Assembly (NCBI GenBank): GCA_963725315.1
Contig: CAVRYA010000007.1
Span: 186,001 to 250,000, forward strand
Length of the DNA: 64,000 bases
Source of the DNA: JBBRHQ01 sp963725315
Lineage (GTDB): Bacteria; Actinomycetota; Thermoleophilia; Solirubrobacterales; 70-9
Reading direction: 5' to 3'
The translations under genes were made by a program, and so were the position numbers. Under the pieces are notes generated by a model. The model had not been told where the DNA came from, did no database searches, and was given only the letters and a program-made list of their open reading frames with translations. Shown one piece after another: positions 1-8,515 of this stretch (position 1 is the stretch's first letter; every line of letters begins with the position of its first letter).

Positions 1-1727
1 AGCAGGACGACGTCGGCGACCCCCTTGGTCACCTGGCTGCCGGAGCCCATCGCCACCGCCATCCGGGCCCGCTTCAGAGCGGGCACGTCATTGACGCCGT
101 CGCCGATCATCGCCGTGTAGCGGCCGGCGTCGGAGAGCGCCCCGACCAGGGACTTCTTCTGCTCGGGCTTGATCCGGCAGAAGACGCTGTTGCGCTCCGC
201 GGCCTCGGCGAGCATCTCGGGATCGTCGGGAAGCTGGCTCCCCTCGATCACCCCGGCGTCGTGGGACATTCCCACCGAGTAGGCGACCGCGGTCACGGTC
301 TCGCGGGCGTCTCCGGAGATCAGCTTCAGATCGACCTCCTCGGCGCGGATGAACTCGACCGTCTCGGCGGCGTCCGGCCGGAGGTTCTCGGTCATCACGA
401 CCAGCGCCCGCGGCGAGAGTCGCGGCGGCGGGGCCTTCGCCGGATCCTCCGGGAGGGGCGCGGTGGCCTCGCCGAAGGCGACCACCCGTCGCCCGGCCCT
501 CGTCTCCTCGCGGAGCTTTGCCTCGAGCGCCGGGGTCAGCTCGAGCGCCCCGGAGGAGACCAGCACGTCGGGGGCGCCCATCACGTAGCTGGCGCCGGGG
601 CCGCCGCCGTCGAGGGTGAGGCCGCTCCACTTCCACTCCGAGGAGAAGGGGACCTCGGCGCTGACCCGCTCCGGGCGGGCCGGGAAGCGCTCGGCGATCG
701 CCTCCAGGGTGCGGTTGCGGTCGCCGGCGCTGGCGGCGAAGCGGGCCAGGGCGCGGTGGGCGGCCTCGGGATCGGAGGGGTCGGCCGGCTCGACCGACCG
801 CAGCTCCAGCTCGCCGTCGGTGAGGGTCCCCGTCTTGTCGACGCAAATCGTGTCGACCGCGGCCAGCGACTCGGTCCCGCTCATCTGCTGGACCAGCGTG
901 CCGCGGCGCGCCAGCCGCACCGCGGCGACCGCGAAGGTGACGCTCATCAGCAGCACCAGCCCCTCGGGGATCAGCGTGATCAACCCGGCGGTCGCCGTCT
1001 GCGCCGCCTCGGTGAGGCCGACCTGGCGGACGTTGAGGGCGACGAGCAGCATCACCGCCAGCGGGATCATCAGGTAGGTGCAGGCGAGGATCACCCGGTT
1101 GACCTCCTCCTGAAGCGGGGAGGGGGGATGGCGGAACGTCCTCGCCTCGCCGGCGATGCGCCCGGCGTAGCTCTGCTCGCGAACGGCGTCCACCAGGTAG
1201 TAGCCCGACCCGGAGACGCAGTAGGAGCCCGAGAGCGCCCGGTCTCCGAGGCCCTTGCGGACGCCGTCCGCCTCGCCGGTGAGCACAGACTCGTCCAGGG
1301 TCATGCCGCGGGTGCGCACGACCTCGCCGTCGGCCACCAGCTGATCGCCGGGCTCGATCTCGACGATGTCACCGGGGACGACCTCGGTGGCGAGCAGCTC
1401 GACCACGGCGCCGTCGCGGATCACGCGGGCTCGGGGCGCGACCACGACGGCGAGCTCGTCGAGGGTCCGCTTCGCCTTCAGCTCCTGGCGGATGCCGATG
1501 TAGGAGTTGACGATCGCGATCAGCCCGAAGATCGCGTCGGCGAACAGCCCCAGCGAGACGATCAGAACGAAGAAGACGCCGATGATCGCGTTGAAGAGGG
1601 TGAATACGTTGCCGGCGACGATGCTCGAGGTCGAGCGCGAGGAGGTGACCTCGGACGGGCCGAGCTGCTTGAGGCGGGCCTCGGCCTCCTCGCTTGAGAG
1701 GCCCCTCTCGATCGCGGCGTCGGTCAC
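1..1727 (-). CDS. Cation-transporting P-type ATPase, CtpE-like (3' end cut by window edge)
   Basis: An integral-membrane pump that couples ATP hydrolysis to cation transport. About 575 residues are visible, running from a GTG at 1727 to the left edge. The N-terminus has the GLSSEEAEARL cytoplasmic helix typical of P-type ATPases. A PEGL motif lies in transmembrane helix 4 (about residue 255), the phosphorylation motif DKTGT has Asp near residue 297, and the hinge motif GDGVND lies near position 90 of the window. The PEGLVLL helix and the GDGVND-to-GSGS spacing recall the mycobacterial CtpE group (described as Ca2+ pumps) rather than CPx heavy-metal pumps, but the ion is inferred. The C-terminal membrane helices lie outside the window. 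The gene is divergent from the oxidoreductase at 1815. Confidence 0.9.
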   Translation of the reverse strand, partial: MTDAAIERGLSSEEAEARLKQLGPSEVTSSRSTSSIVAGNVFTLFNAIIGVFFVLIVSLGLFADAIFGLIAIVNSYIGIRQELKAKRTLDELAVVVAPRARVIRDGAVVELLATEVVPGDIVEIEPGDQLVADGEVVRTRGMTLDESVLTGEADGVRKGLGDRALSGSYCVSGSGYYLVDAVREQSYAGRIAGEARTFRHPPSPLQEEVNRVILACTYLMIPLAVMLLVALNVRQVGLTEAAQTATAGLITLIPEGLVLLMSVTFAVAAVRLARRGTLVQQMSGTESLAAVDTICVDKTGTLTDGELELRSVEPADPSDPEAAHRALARFAASAGDRNRTLEAIAERFPARPERVSAEVPFSSEWKWSGLTLDGGGPGASYVMGAPDVLVSSGALELTPALEAKLREETRAGRRVVAFGEATAPLPEDPAKAPPPRLSPRALVVMTENLRPDAAETVEFIRAEEVDLKLISGDARETVTAVAYSVGMSHDAGVIEGSQLPDDPEMLAEAAERNSVFCRIKPEQKKSLVGALSDAGRYTAMIGDGVNDVPALKRARMAVAMGSGSQVTKGVADVVL

Positions 1728-1800
1728 GCAAGGATGTTTACCGGGTCGCCCGATACCCACGTCGGAATCCGGGTCGGGGCAGGCTCCGGGGCGGTTGATC

Positions 1801-1806
1801 TAGGGT
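1801..1806 (+). promoter_or_regulatory. Predicted -10 box (TAGGGT), leaderless
   Basis: TAGGGT sits 8 nt upstream of the GTG at 1815, so transcription would start at or next to the start codon. The same TAnnnT-to-start arrangement recurs across the window. No convincing -35 box is visible. Confidence 0.5.
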
Positions 1807-1814
1807 TCGCCGCC

Positions 1815-2876
1815 GTGTCGCTGAAGCTCGGGCTCAATATCGGCTACTGGGGCATCGGCCCCGAAGGCCCCGCGGCGCTGGAGGCGGTCAGGGCCGCCGA
1901 GGCCGCCGGCTACGACTCGGTCTGGGTTGCCGAGGCCTACGGCTCCGACATCGTCAGCATCCTCGCCTGGCTGGCGCCGCAGACCGAGAGGATCAAGCTC
2001 GGCGCCGCCGTGATGCAGGTCCCGGCGCGGCCCCCGGCCGCCGCGGCGATGGCCGGCGCGACGATCGACAAGCTCTCCGGGGGGCGCTTCATCTTCGGCT
2101 TCGGACCCTCCGGGCCGCAGGTCTCCGAGGGGTGGTACGGGGTGCCATACCCGAAGCCCTGGGGCCGGACCCGCGAGTACGTGGGGATCGTCCGCGAGAT
2201 CATCGCTCGCGAGGGCCCGCTCACCCACCACGGCGAGCACTACGACCTCCCGCTGCCGGACGGCGAGGGCAAGGCGCTGAAGCTGGGCTTCCACCCGGTG
2301 CGCGACCGCATCCCCGTCTTCCTCGGGGCGATCGGGCGCAAGTCGGTCGAGATCACGGCGGAGATCGGCGACGGCTGGATCCCCGCCTTCTTCAGCGTCG
2401 AGGACTTCGAGCAGATCTGGGGCGAGCACATCGAGGCCGGCCTGGCGAAGGGCGGCCGCGAGCGCTCCGAGCTGGAGATCTCCCCGACGCTCCAGGTCGC
2501 GATCGACGGCGACACCGAGACCGCGCTCGGGGTGGTCAAGGCCGGCCTGCTGCTCTACCTGGGCGGGATGGGCAGCCGCAGGACCAACTTCTACGTCGAG
2601 CTCGCCCACCGCTACGGCTACGGCGAGGTCGCCGACGAGGTCCAGCGCCTCTACCAGGACGGCGACCGCGAGGCCGCCTACGCGGCGATCAGCGATGAGC
2701 TCGCCCACGCCGTCTCGCTGATCGGCACCGAGTCGGACGTCGCCGAGCGGCTGGCCCGCTTCCGGGCGGCCGGGGTCGACCGGCTGATCGCCTGGCCGGC
2801 CCACGTCGAGCCGGCCGAGCGCCTGCACACGATCGAGCGGCTGGCCGCGATGGCGGACATCGCCGCCCCCGTCTAG
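1815..2876 (+). CDS. LLM class F420-dependent oxidoreductase
   Basis: A luciferase-like monooxygenase-fold (TIM barrel) enzyme of 353 aa. Proteins of this class usually use coenzyme F420 as hydride carrier; the substrate cannot be told from sequence. The N-terminus LGLNIGYWG, the early EAAGYDSVWVAEAYGSD segment and a central GGRFIFGFGPSGPQVSEGW are family hallmarks. The C-terminal half contains a conserved AEIGDGWIP segment. The GTG at 1815 is chosen over an upstream in-frame start at 1734 because homology begins here and a -10-like TAGGGT lies 8 nt upstream. It is a single gene, divergent from the ATPase. A second, shorter family member lies at 14866-15804. Confidence 0.9.
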   Translation: MSLKLGLNIGYWGIGPEGPAALEAVRAAEAAGYDSVWVAEAYGSDIVSILAWLAPQTERIKLGAAVMQVPARPPAAAAMAGATIDKLSGGRFIFGFGPSGPQVSEGWYGVPYPKPWGRTREYVGIVREIIAREGPLTHHGEHYDLPLPDGEGKALKLGFHPVRDRIPVFLGAIGRKSVEITAEIGDGWIPAFFSVEDFEQIWGEHIEAGLAKGGRERSELEISPTLQVAIDGDTETALGVVKAGLLLYLGGMGSRRTNFYVELAHRYGYGEVADEVQRLYQDGDREAAYAAISDELAHAVSLIGTESDVAERLARFRAAGVDRLIAWPAHVEPAERLHTIERLAAMADIAAPV

Positions 2877-2911
2877 CCGGATTGTCATAGGCTCCCGCCG
2901 CGCTTGACGAG

Positions 2912-4051
2912 ATGAGGATCGGAGTCCCGAAAGAGACGGCTGAGGGGGAGCGCCGGGTGGCGCTGGTGCCCGACGTCGTCAAGTCGCTGAAGAAGAACGA
3001 GCAGGTCGAGGTCCTCCTCGAAGCGGGGGCCGGGGCCGCCGCCGGCCATCCCGACGACCAATACGCCGAGGCCGGGGCCGAGGTCTCCGACGCCGCCGCG
3101 GCCACGGCCGCCGACGTCGTGCTCCGCGTCGCGACGCCCTCGGTGGAGGAGATCGCCGCGATGAAGCAGGGCCAGGTGCTGATCGCGCATCTCGCCCCCT
3201 GGACCTCGGCCGAGACCAACCGGGCGCTGGCGGCCGCCGGGGTGAGGAGCTTCGCGATGGAGGCGATCCCGCGCACCACCCGGGCCCAGGCGATGGACGC
3301 GCTCTCTTCGCAGGCCTCGGCGGCTGGCTACGCGGCGACCCTGATCGCCGCCCGGGAGTCGGGCCGCTTCTTCGGGATGATGACCACCGCCGCCGGCACC
3401 GTGCCCCCGGCCCGGGTGATGGTGCTCGGCGCCGGCGTCGCCGGGCTGCAGGCGGTGGCGACGGCGAAGCGCCTCGGCGCGATCGTCACCGGCTTCGACA
3501 TCCGCCGCGCCGCCTGGGAGCAGATCGCATCGCTCGGCGGCCGCCCGCTCGAGCTCGACTTCATCCCCGACGCCGAGGGGGAGGGGGGATACGCGAGGCC
3601 ACTGACCGACGAGGAGAACGCCCAGGTCCGCGACGCGCTCGCCGCCGAGGCGGCGAAGCAGGACATCATCGTCACCACGGCCGCGATCCCCGGCCGCCCG
3701 GCGCCGCTGCTGATCACCGCCGAGGCGGTGCGCGGGATGAAGCCGGGCGCGGTGATCGTCGACCTGGCGGCCGAGACCGGCGGCAACTGCGAGCTGACCA
3801 GCGCCGGCGAGACGGTGGTCGAGGGAGGGGTCAGGGTGATCGGGCCGCGAAACCTGCCGAGCGAGATGCCGGTCCCGGCCTCGCAGCTCTACGCCAAGAA
3901 CCTGGAGAACCTGCTCGGGCTGATGATCACCGAGGAGGGGCGGCTGGAGATCGACTTCTCCGACGACATCCTCGACGCCGCCTGCATCACAGACGGCGGC
4001 GAGGTCCGCAACGAGAGGGCGGCGGGAAGCGAGCGAAAGGACGCGACCTAG
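2912..4051 (+). CDS. pntAA: NAD(P) transhydrogenase subunit alpha, part 1
   Basis: The soluble NAD(H)-binding domain (dI) of the proton-translocating transhydrogenase, 379 aa. The complex transfers hydride between NADH and NADP+ using the proton gradient and so supplies NADPH. The sequence opens with MRIGVPKETAEGERRVALVP, the standard alanine-dehydrogenase/PntA N-terminus. It carries a Rossmann GAGVAGLQA motif near residue 175 and the RNLPSEMPVPASQLYAKN segment near the C-terminus. In this split-subunit form the membrane part of alpha is a separate gene, which follows after 2 nt. First gene of the pntAA-pntAB-pntB operon; a TAGGCT box lies at 2888-2893. Confidence 0.97.
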   Translation: MRIGVPKETAEGERRVALVPDVVKSLKKNEQVEVLLEAGAGAAAGHPDDQYAEAGAEVSDAAAATAADVVLRVATPSVEEIAAMKQGQVLIAHLAPWTSAETNRALAAAGVRSFAMEAIPRTTRAQAMDALSSQASAAGYAATLIAARESGRFFGMMTTAAGTVPPARVMVLGAGVAGLQAVATAKRLGAIVTGFDIRRAAWEQIASLGGRPLELDFIPDAEGEGGYARPLTDEENAQVRDALAAEAAKQDIIVTTAAIPGRPAPLLITAEAVRGMKPGAVIVDLAAETGGNCELTSAGETVVEGGVRVIGPRNLPSEMPVPASQLYAKNLENLLGLMITEEGRLEIDFSDDILDAACITDGGEVRNERAAGSERKDAT

Positions 4052-4053
4052 AT

Positions 4054-4434
4054 ATGAGCCTGATGACCGAGATCACGATCTTCGTCCTTGCCGCCTTCGT
4101 CGGCTTCGAGGTGATCTCGAAGGTGCCGACCACCCTGCACACGCCGCTGATGTCGCAGACCAACGCGATCCACGGGATCGTCATGCTCGGCGGTCTGATC
4201 GTGGTCGGCTTCGCCGACGATCCGCTGGAGAAGGTGATCGGCGTGATCGCGATCGCCTTCGGGACTATCAACATCGTCGGCGGGTTCATGGTCACCGACC
4301 GCATGCTGGGGATGTTCACGAGGAAACCGAAGGAACCAAAGCCCGCCGACTCCTCCGCTTCGCGTCCGGGGTCGGCGGGGTCCCCGTCCTCCTCTGCAGA
4401 CGCGTCCGGTTCGGCCGGGTCGGGGGAGGGATGA
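4054..4434 (+). CDS. pntAB: NAD(P) transhydrogenase subunit alpha, part 2 (membrane)
   Basis: A small membrane subunit of 126 aa forming part of the transmembrane proton channel (dII) of transhydrogenase. It has about three hydrophobic helices and the family segment SKVPTTLHTPLMSQTNAIHG. The last 30 residues are a Ser/Ala/Gly/Pro-rich tail beyond the conserved domain. The gene starts 2 nt after pntAA and ends 8 nt before pntB, so translation is probably coupled. An AAAGGA ribosome-binding site lies in the end of pntAA. Confidence 0.96.
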   Translation: MSLMTEITIFVLAAFVGFEVISKVPTTLHTPLMSQTNAIHGIVMLGGLIVVGFADDPLEKVIGVIAIAFGTINIVGGFMVTDRMLGMFTRKPKEPKPADSSASRPGSAGSPSSSADASGSAGSGEG

Positions 4435-4442
4435 GGTAACCG

Positions 4443-5864
4443 GTGGCCGAGCTGGTCACAGCTGTGCTCAAGCCCGGGGGCGACGCCGCCACGGCGCTCT
4501 ACATCGTCGCCTTCTCCTGCTTCATCTTCGGCCTGCGGCGCGGCACCCATCCGACCACCGCCAAGCAGGGCAACTTGATCGCCGCCGCCGGAATGGCGGT
4601 CGCGGTCGTCACCACCCTGCTGCTCGACGGGATCGGCAACTGGGGCCTGATCGTGCTCGGCATGGCGATCGGCACCGCGGTCGGGTTGATCGCCTCGATC
4701 CGGGTGCAGATGACCGAGATGCCGCAGATGGTGGCCCTCTACAACGGGGTCGGCGGCGGCGCCGTGGCGCTGATCGCCTGGTCGGAGATCCGCCACGGGA
4801 TCTCGCTCGGCGAGACCATCCCCCTCGACGAGCTGATCCCGGTCCTCTTCGCGGCGGTGGTCGGCTCGGTTTCCTTCTGGGGTTCGAACATCGCCTTCGG
4901 CAAGCTGCAGGGAATCCTCCCCGGGCAGCCGGTCAAGGCTCCGGGCCAGCAGGTTCTCAACGCCCTGCTGCTGGTCGCCATCGTCGTCGCCTGCGTGCTG
5001 ATCGCCGCCAACAACGACGACCCTTCGCAGGGGATCTTCATCGGGATCCTGATCGCCGCGGCGATCCTCGGCAACCTGGTCGTGCTGCCGATCGGCGGCG
5101 CCGACATGCCGGTGGTGATCGCGCTGCTCAACGCCCTCACCGGCCTCTCGGCCGCCGCCGCAGGCTTCGCCCTCGACAACGTCGCACTGATCGTCGCCGG
5201 CACCCTGGTCGGGTCCTCGGGGACGATCCTCACCCTGGAGATGGCAACGGCGATGAACCGCTCGGTCGGCAACGTGCTGTTCGCCGGCTTCGGCGGCGCC
5301 CCGGCGGCAGGCGCGGCGGCGGCGGAGGAGCGCCCGGTGGTCTCGATCGGCGCCGAGGACGCGGCGATCAAGCTCGCCTACGCCGACTCGGTTGTGATCG
5401 TCCCCGGTTATGGGATGGCCGTCGCCCAGGCACAGCACAGCGTCAAGGAGATGGCCAACCAGCTGGAGGCGCGCGGGGTGGAGGTCAACTACGCGATCCA
5501 CCCGGTCGCGGGCCGCATGCCCGGCCACATGAACGTGCTCCTCGCCGAGGCCGACGTCCCCTACGAGAAGCTGCGCGAGATGGACGACATCAACCCGGAG
5601 ATGCCGCGCACCGACGTCGCCGTGGTGATCGGCGCCAACGACGTCACCAACCCGGCGGCCAAGAACGACCCCGACAGCCCGATCGCCGGGATGCCGATCA
5701 TCGAGGTCTCCGAGGCCCAGCAGGTGATCGTCATCAAGCGCTCGCTCAACCCCGGCTTCGCGGGCATCGATAACGACCTCTTCTACGAGCCGAACACGTC
5801 GATGCTCTTCGACGACGCCAAGAAGGCCGCGTCCGACGTCGCCGCCGAGATCGAGAAGCTCTAG
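4443..5864 (+). CDS. pntB: NAD(P) transhydrogenase subunit beta
   Basis: The beta subunit, 473 aa, with a GTG start. The N-terminal two-thirds consists of hydrophobic helices of the proton channel and includes the conserved VALYNGVGGGA segment. The C-terminal third is the NADP(H)-binding dIII domain, with VIVPGYGMAVAQAQ, HPVAGRMPGHMNVLLAEA and the closing KRSLNPGFAGIDN-type motif. Together with the two preceding genes it makes a complete membrane-bound transhydrogenase. It converges with the minus-strand gene ending at 5865: the two stop codons are adjacent with no terminator-sized gap. Confidence 0.97.
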   Translation: MAELVTAVLKPGGDAATALYIVAFSCFIFGLRRGTHPTTAKQGNLIAAAGMAVAVVTTLLLDGIGNWGLIVLGMAIGTAVGLIASIRVQMTEMPQMVALYNGVGGGAVALIAWSEIRHGISLGETIPLDELIPVLFAAVVGSVSFWGSNIAFGKLQGILPGQPVKAPGQQVLNALLLVAIVVACVLIAANNDDPSQGIFIGILIAAAILGNLVVLPIGGADMPVVIALLNALTGLSAAAAGFALDNVALIVAGTLVGSSGTILTLEMATAMNRSVGNVLFAGFGGAPAAGAAAAEERPVVSIGAEDAAIKLAYADSVVIVPGYGMAVAQAQHSVKEMANQLEARGVEVNYAIHPVAGRMPGHMNVLLAEADVPYEKLREMDDINPEMPRTDVAVVIGANDVTNPAAKNDPDSPIAGMPIIEVSEAQQVIVIKRSLNPGFAGIDNDLFYEPNTSMLFDDAKKAASDVAAEIEKL

Positions 5865-6773
5865 CTAGCGCTCGACCTTGGCGGGCAGCAGGTAGGGGTA
5901 GGTGCGGCGGCGGACGTGCCGGTACCAGGCCCGGTCGAGGCGTCGCAGGCGCAGCAGCACCTCCCAGAGGCGGGCGTCGGAGCGGTAGTAGCGGCGCACC
6001 TCCTCCACGCTCATCGCTGGGTCGAGCGCCCCCTCGACCGAGGCGAGGAAGACCGGCACCCAGGGGTCGAGGCGCTCCTTCAGCAGGTTTCCGCAGAGGT
6101 CGCTCATCACCCCACGCAGGTTGCGGTAGCCGTCGAGGATGCGGGGGCCGAGGAAGCGCCTGATCGGCGGGCGCAGGAGGGCCGGGAGCGGGCGGGTGAG
6201 GAGGTCGATGTCGAGCAACGATTCGCCGTCCGCCGACCACAGCATCGGCGTGGTCACGTCGAGGTAGCGCAGCCGCCCGCCCTCCTCCCAGGTCCAGTTG
6301 GAGAGCTGGGCGTCGATCCCGAGCCGCGGCGAGACCACGGCCCGGATCCTGGCGACGATCGCCTCGACCATCGGGTGGCCTGCGCCCGGGTCCGCTGCGG
6401 CGAGCACCCTCGGGGCCAGGGTCTCCGCCGCCAGCACCGGCTGGACCGCGTAGCCGACGACGCTGCCGTCGCGCTGCTCGACCGCCGTGAAGTCGGTCTC
6501 GAGGACGTCGACCCCCGCGGCCGTCAGGGCCTCCATGTAGTCGGCAAGGGTCCGGCCATATGCCTCGAAGCGGTCCCTGTCCGGGAAGGCCGGGAGCCGC
6601 TTGCAGGCGAAGGCCGGCTGAGCCGCGGGCCAGCCGAGGACGAGCGAGATCTCGCCCGAGCCGAGCACCCGCAGCCCGCTCTCCTCACCGGAGGCCAGGG
6701 CCGCCTCGACGGCGCGGTCGAGCTCGCGGACCTCGGCCTCGTCGAGCCGCGGCGTCGAGCCGCCCTCGCTCAC
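5865..6773 (-). CDS. Kinase-fold-like protein coupled to an aminotransferase (DUF6206-like)
   Basis: A 302-aa soluble protein starting at GTG 6773. I do not know a characterised homologue; it recalls the DUF6206 family. Motifs consistent with an aminoglycoside-phosphotransferase/protein-kinase fold are visible: a glycine-containing LGSGEIS strand (about residues 37-43), a lysine in FACKRL (K58), a catalytic-loop-like DAQLSN (D154, N159) and a metal-binding-like LDVTTP (D172). The family match and the kinase reading are inferences. Its GTG overlaps the stop of the upstream aminotransferase gene (GTGA), so the two are translationally coupled and probably act on the same metabolite. Confidence 0.7.
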   Translation of the reverse strand: MSEGGSTPRLDEAEVRELDRAVEAALASGEESGLRVLGSGEISLVLGWPAAQPAFACKRLPAFPDRDRFEAYGRTLADYMEALTAAGVDVLETDFTAVEQRDGSVVGYAVQPVLAAETLAPRVLAAADPGAGHPMVEAIVARIRAVVSPRLGIDAQLSNWTWEEGGRLRYLDVTTPMLWSADGESLLDIDLLTRPLPALLRPPIRRFLGPRILDGYRNLRGVMSDLCGNLLKERLDPWVPVFLASVEGALDPAMSVEEVRRYYRSDARLWEVLLRLRRLDRAWYRHVRRRTYPYLLPAKVER

Positions 6774-8011
6774 CCGCCCAGCGTCTCGGCGACCGTGCCG
6801 ATGATCTCGTCGGCCTCCTCGTCGCTGATGATCAGCGGCGGCTTGAACTGGGTGACGCGGTGGTCGTGCTCGGCGTAGACCGCGAAGACGCCGGCGTCGA
6901 TCAGCTTCTTCGCCGCCAGCACGCCGCCCTCGTCCTCGTCGAAGGCGAGGCCCATGGTCAGCCCTCGCTGCCGCAGCTCGAACGGCAGCCCCTCGAAGCC
7001 CCGCTCGAAGCGCTCGCCGAGCGAGCGCACCCGCTCTCCGAACTCGGGGCGGGTCACCTCGTCCATCACCGCGGAGGCCGCGATGCAGCCCAGCTCCGAG
7101 CCGCCGAAGGTCGAGACGTAGGCGAAGGGGCGCTCGTCGAAGAACCCCTCCAGCTCCTCGCTGATCAGCGCCGCGCTGATCGGATAGAGGCCGCCGCCGA
7201 GCCCCTTGCCGGTGATCACCATGTCCGGCTCTGCCCCCTCCTGCTGGTGGAACCAGGCCGTTCCGGTTCGCCCGAGCCCGGTCTGCACTTCGTCGAGGAT
7301 CAGCAGGGCGCCCGCGCGCCGCGCCAGTTCGCCGGCCTCGCGCAAATAGCCGGGTGCGGGCGGCGGGAATCCCAGGGTCGCCGGGATCGACTCGAGGATC
7401 ACCGCGGCCGTGCCGGAGTCGACCTCTGTGGCCAGCGCTTCGAGGTCGTTGAAGGGGACGTGGGCGAAGCCGGGCAACGGCTCGCCGAAGGGCTCCGACC
7501 AGCGCGGGTCGCTGGCCGCCCGGGCGAGGCCCGCGAGGCCGTGGTAGCCGCCGATGGTGGCGATGATCTTCTGGCGGCCGGTGTGGCCGCGGGCGAGACT
7601 CAGCGCCAGGTCGACGGCCTCGCTGCCCGAGGGGGTGAAGAGCGCGAAGGGCAGCCGGCCGCCGGTGCTCTCGGAGAGCTGGGTCGCCAGGCGCCCGCGC
7701 CAGCCCGAGATCAGGTGGTGGTTGCCGACGTCGACGTGGTCGAGGGCCTCGCGCATCGCCGCGACGACCGCCGGGTTGCGGTGGCCGAGGTTGAAGACGC
7801 CGCCGTTGCAGTGGCAGTTCCAGTACCACTGCCCGCTGTAGGCGTCGCGGAAGCGGGCGCCCTCGCGCTCGCCGATGACGATCTCGATCCCGATCGCCTC
7901 GAGCATCCGGGCCTTGCCCCGGTTGACGTGGCCGGCAAATGCTTCCCTTGCCTCCTCGCGACTCGGGTAGGGCTCGGTCGCGCTCGCCAGCTCCGGTGAT
8001 GGGGCTCTCAT
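6770..8011 (-). CDS. Class III PLP-dependent aminotransferase
   Basis: A fold-type I aminotransferase of 413 aa. The PLP-phosphate site is TPSGSEAVDLAL (about 126-137), the cofactor Asp lies in LILDEVQTGLGRTG (D240), and the Schiff-base lysine is K269 in VITGKGLGGGLYP. The family includes acetylornithine, GABA and diaminobutyrate aminotransferases. The C-terminus VTQFKPPLIIS fits an omega-amino or amino-alcohol donor, but the substrate is not determinable. A strong ribosome-binding site (GAGAGGAGGTG) precedes the ATG at 8011. First gene of an operon with the kinase-like gene downstream. Confidence 0.92.
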   Translation of the reverse strand: MRAPSPELASATEPYPSREEAREAFAGHVNRGKARMLEAIGIEIVIGEREGARFRDAYSGQWYWNCHCNGGVFNLGHRNPAVVAAMREALDHVDVGNHHLISGWRGRLATQLSESTGGRLPFALFTPSGSEAVDLALSLARGHTGRQKIIATIGGYHGLAGLARAASDPRWSEPFGEPLPGFAHVPFNDLEALATEVDSGTAAVILESIPATLGFPPPAPGYLREAGELARRAGALLILDEVQTGLGRTGTAWFHQQEGAEPDMVITGKGLGGGLYPISAALISEELEGFFDERPFAYVSTFGGSELGCIAASAVMDEVTRPEFGERVRSLGERFERGFEGLPFELRQRGLTMGLAFDEDEGGVLAAKKLIDAGVFAVYAEHDHRVTQFKPPLIISDEEADEIIGTVAETLGG

Positions 8012-8083
8012 CAGGCCACCTCCTCTCGACTTTGACGCTGGCTGAAAGCTATCGCGGCCGGGGGGGCGTTGGCGGGGGCTTCG

Positions 8084-8369
8084 CTATTCGGCCTCGCGGC
8101 GGCGCTCCTCGCGGCGGTGGCGCCGCAGCACCGGCGCTGCGTAGCCGATCACGGCGCCGAGCAGGGCGGCGATCAGCAGGGCGACGATCAGCGGGGCCGA
8201 GCCATTGATGGTCAGGAACTTGACCTTGACCGTCTGCGAGTTCTGCAGGGCGACGATCGCCAGCACGGCGATCGCGGCATAGAGCAGCCAGCGTCGCCAG
8301 GGCCTCGCCTCGCCGCCCTCGCGCCTCCGCGCGCGGCTGCGCGGGATGCGGCTTGGTCGGGTCGGCCAT
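8084..8369 (-). pseudogene. LapA-domain membrane protein, apparent frameshift
   Basis: A small inner-membrane protein of about 95 residues. Two hydrophobic helices flank LQNSQTVKVKFLTI, the pattern of the LapA (lipopolysaccharide assembly protein A) domain; a charged HRREERRREAE tail follows. The LapA reading frame has no start codon before its hydrophobic segment. The plausible start, ATG 8369 (MADPTKPHPAQP), lies in another frame and would join it only if one base is removed around 8305-8335, a G-rich stretch. Either the consensus carries an indel or the gene is broken. Function unknown in this group. Confidence 0.65.
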
Positions 8370-8399
8370 GGGGCGCGACTGTACCGCGGCCGCCGCCCT

Positions 8400-8450
8400 G
8401 CCGAACTGCACGTTTGGGGGGCTATACGACCCCTAACGTTGCGTTCGGCC
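8400..8450. repeat. Dispersed palindromic intergenic repeat, copy 1
   Basis: A 51-bp imperfect palindrome beginning GCCGAACTGCACGTT and ending AACGTTGCGTTCGGCC. A close copy in the opposite orientation lies at 55462-55511. Here it sits between divergent genes; the other copy sits between convergent genes, so a simple promoter or terminator role does not explain both. Confidence 0.7.
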
Positions 8451-8503
8451 GGGGCGGTGCAGATTCGTGACGCTGCTTGTGTCACCTGCGCGTCGACCGG
8501 GCG

Positions 8504-8509
8504 TAGCGT
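8504..8509 (+). promoter_or_regulatory. Predicted -10 box (TAGCGT), leaderless
   Basis: The box ends 6 nt before the GTG at 8516. An inverted repeat, GTGAC-N9-GTCAC (8467-8485), lies about 20 bp upstream and could be an operator. Confidence 0.4.
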
Positions 8510-8515
8510 CGGCGC

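Noticed and set aside
261..1697. Long plus-strand reading frame opposite the P-type ATPase
   Set aside because: Arg/Gly/Ala-rich with no domain; the minus frame carries DKTGT and GDGVND, so this is a GC-driven shadow.
3987..5528. 513-codon minus-strand frame opposite pntAB/pntB
   Set aside because: Low-complexity His/Asp/Gly-rich translation; the plus strand encodes clear transhydrogenase subunits.
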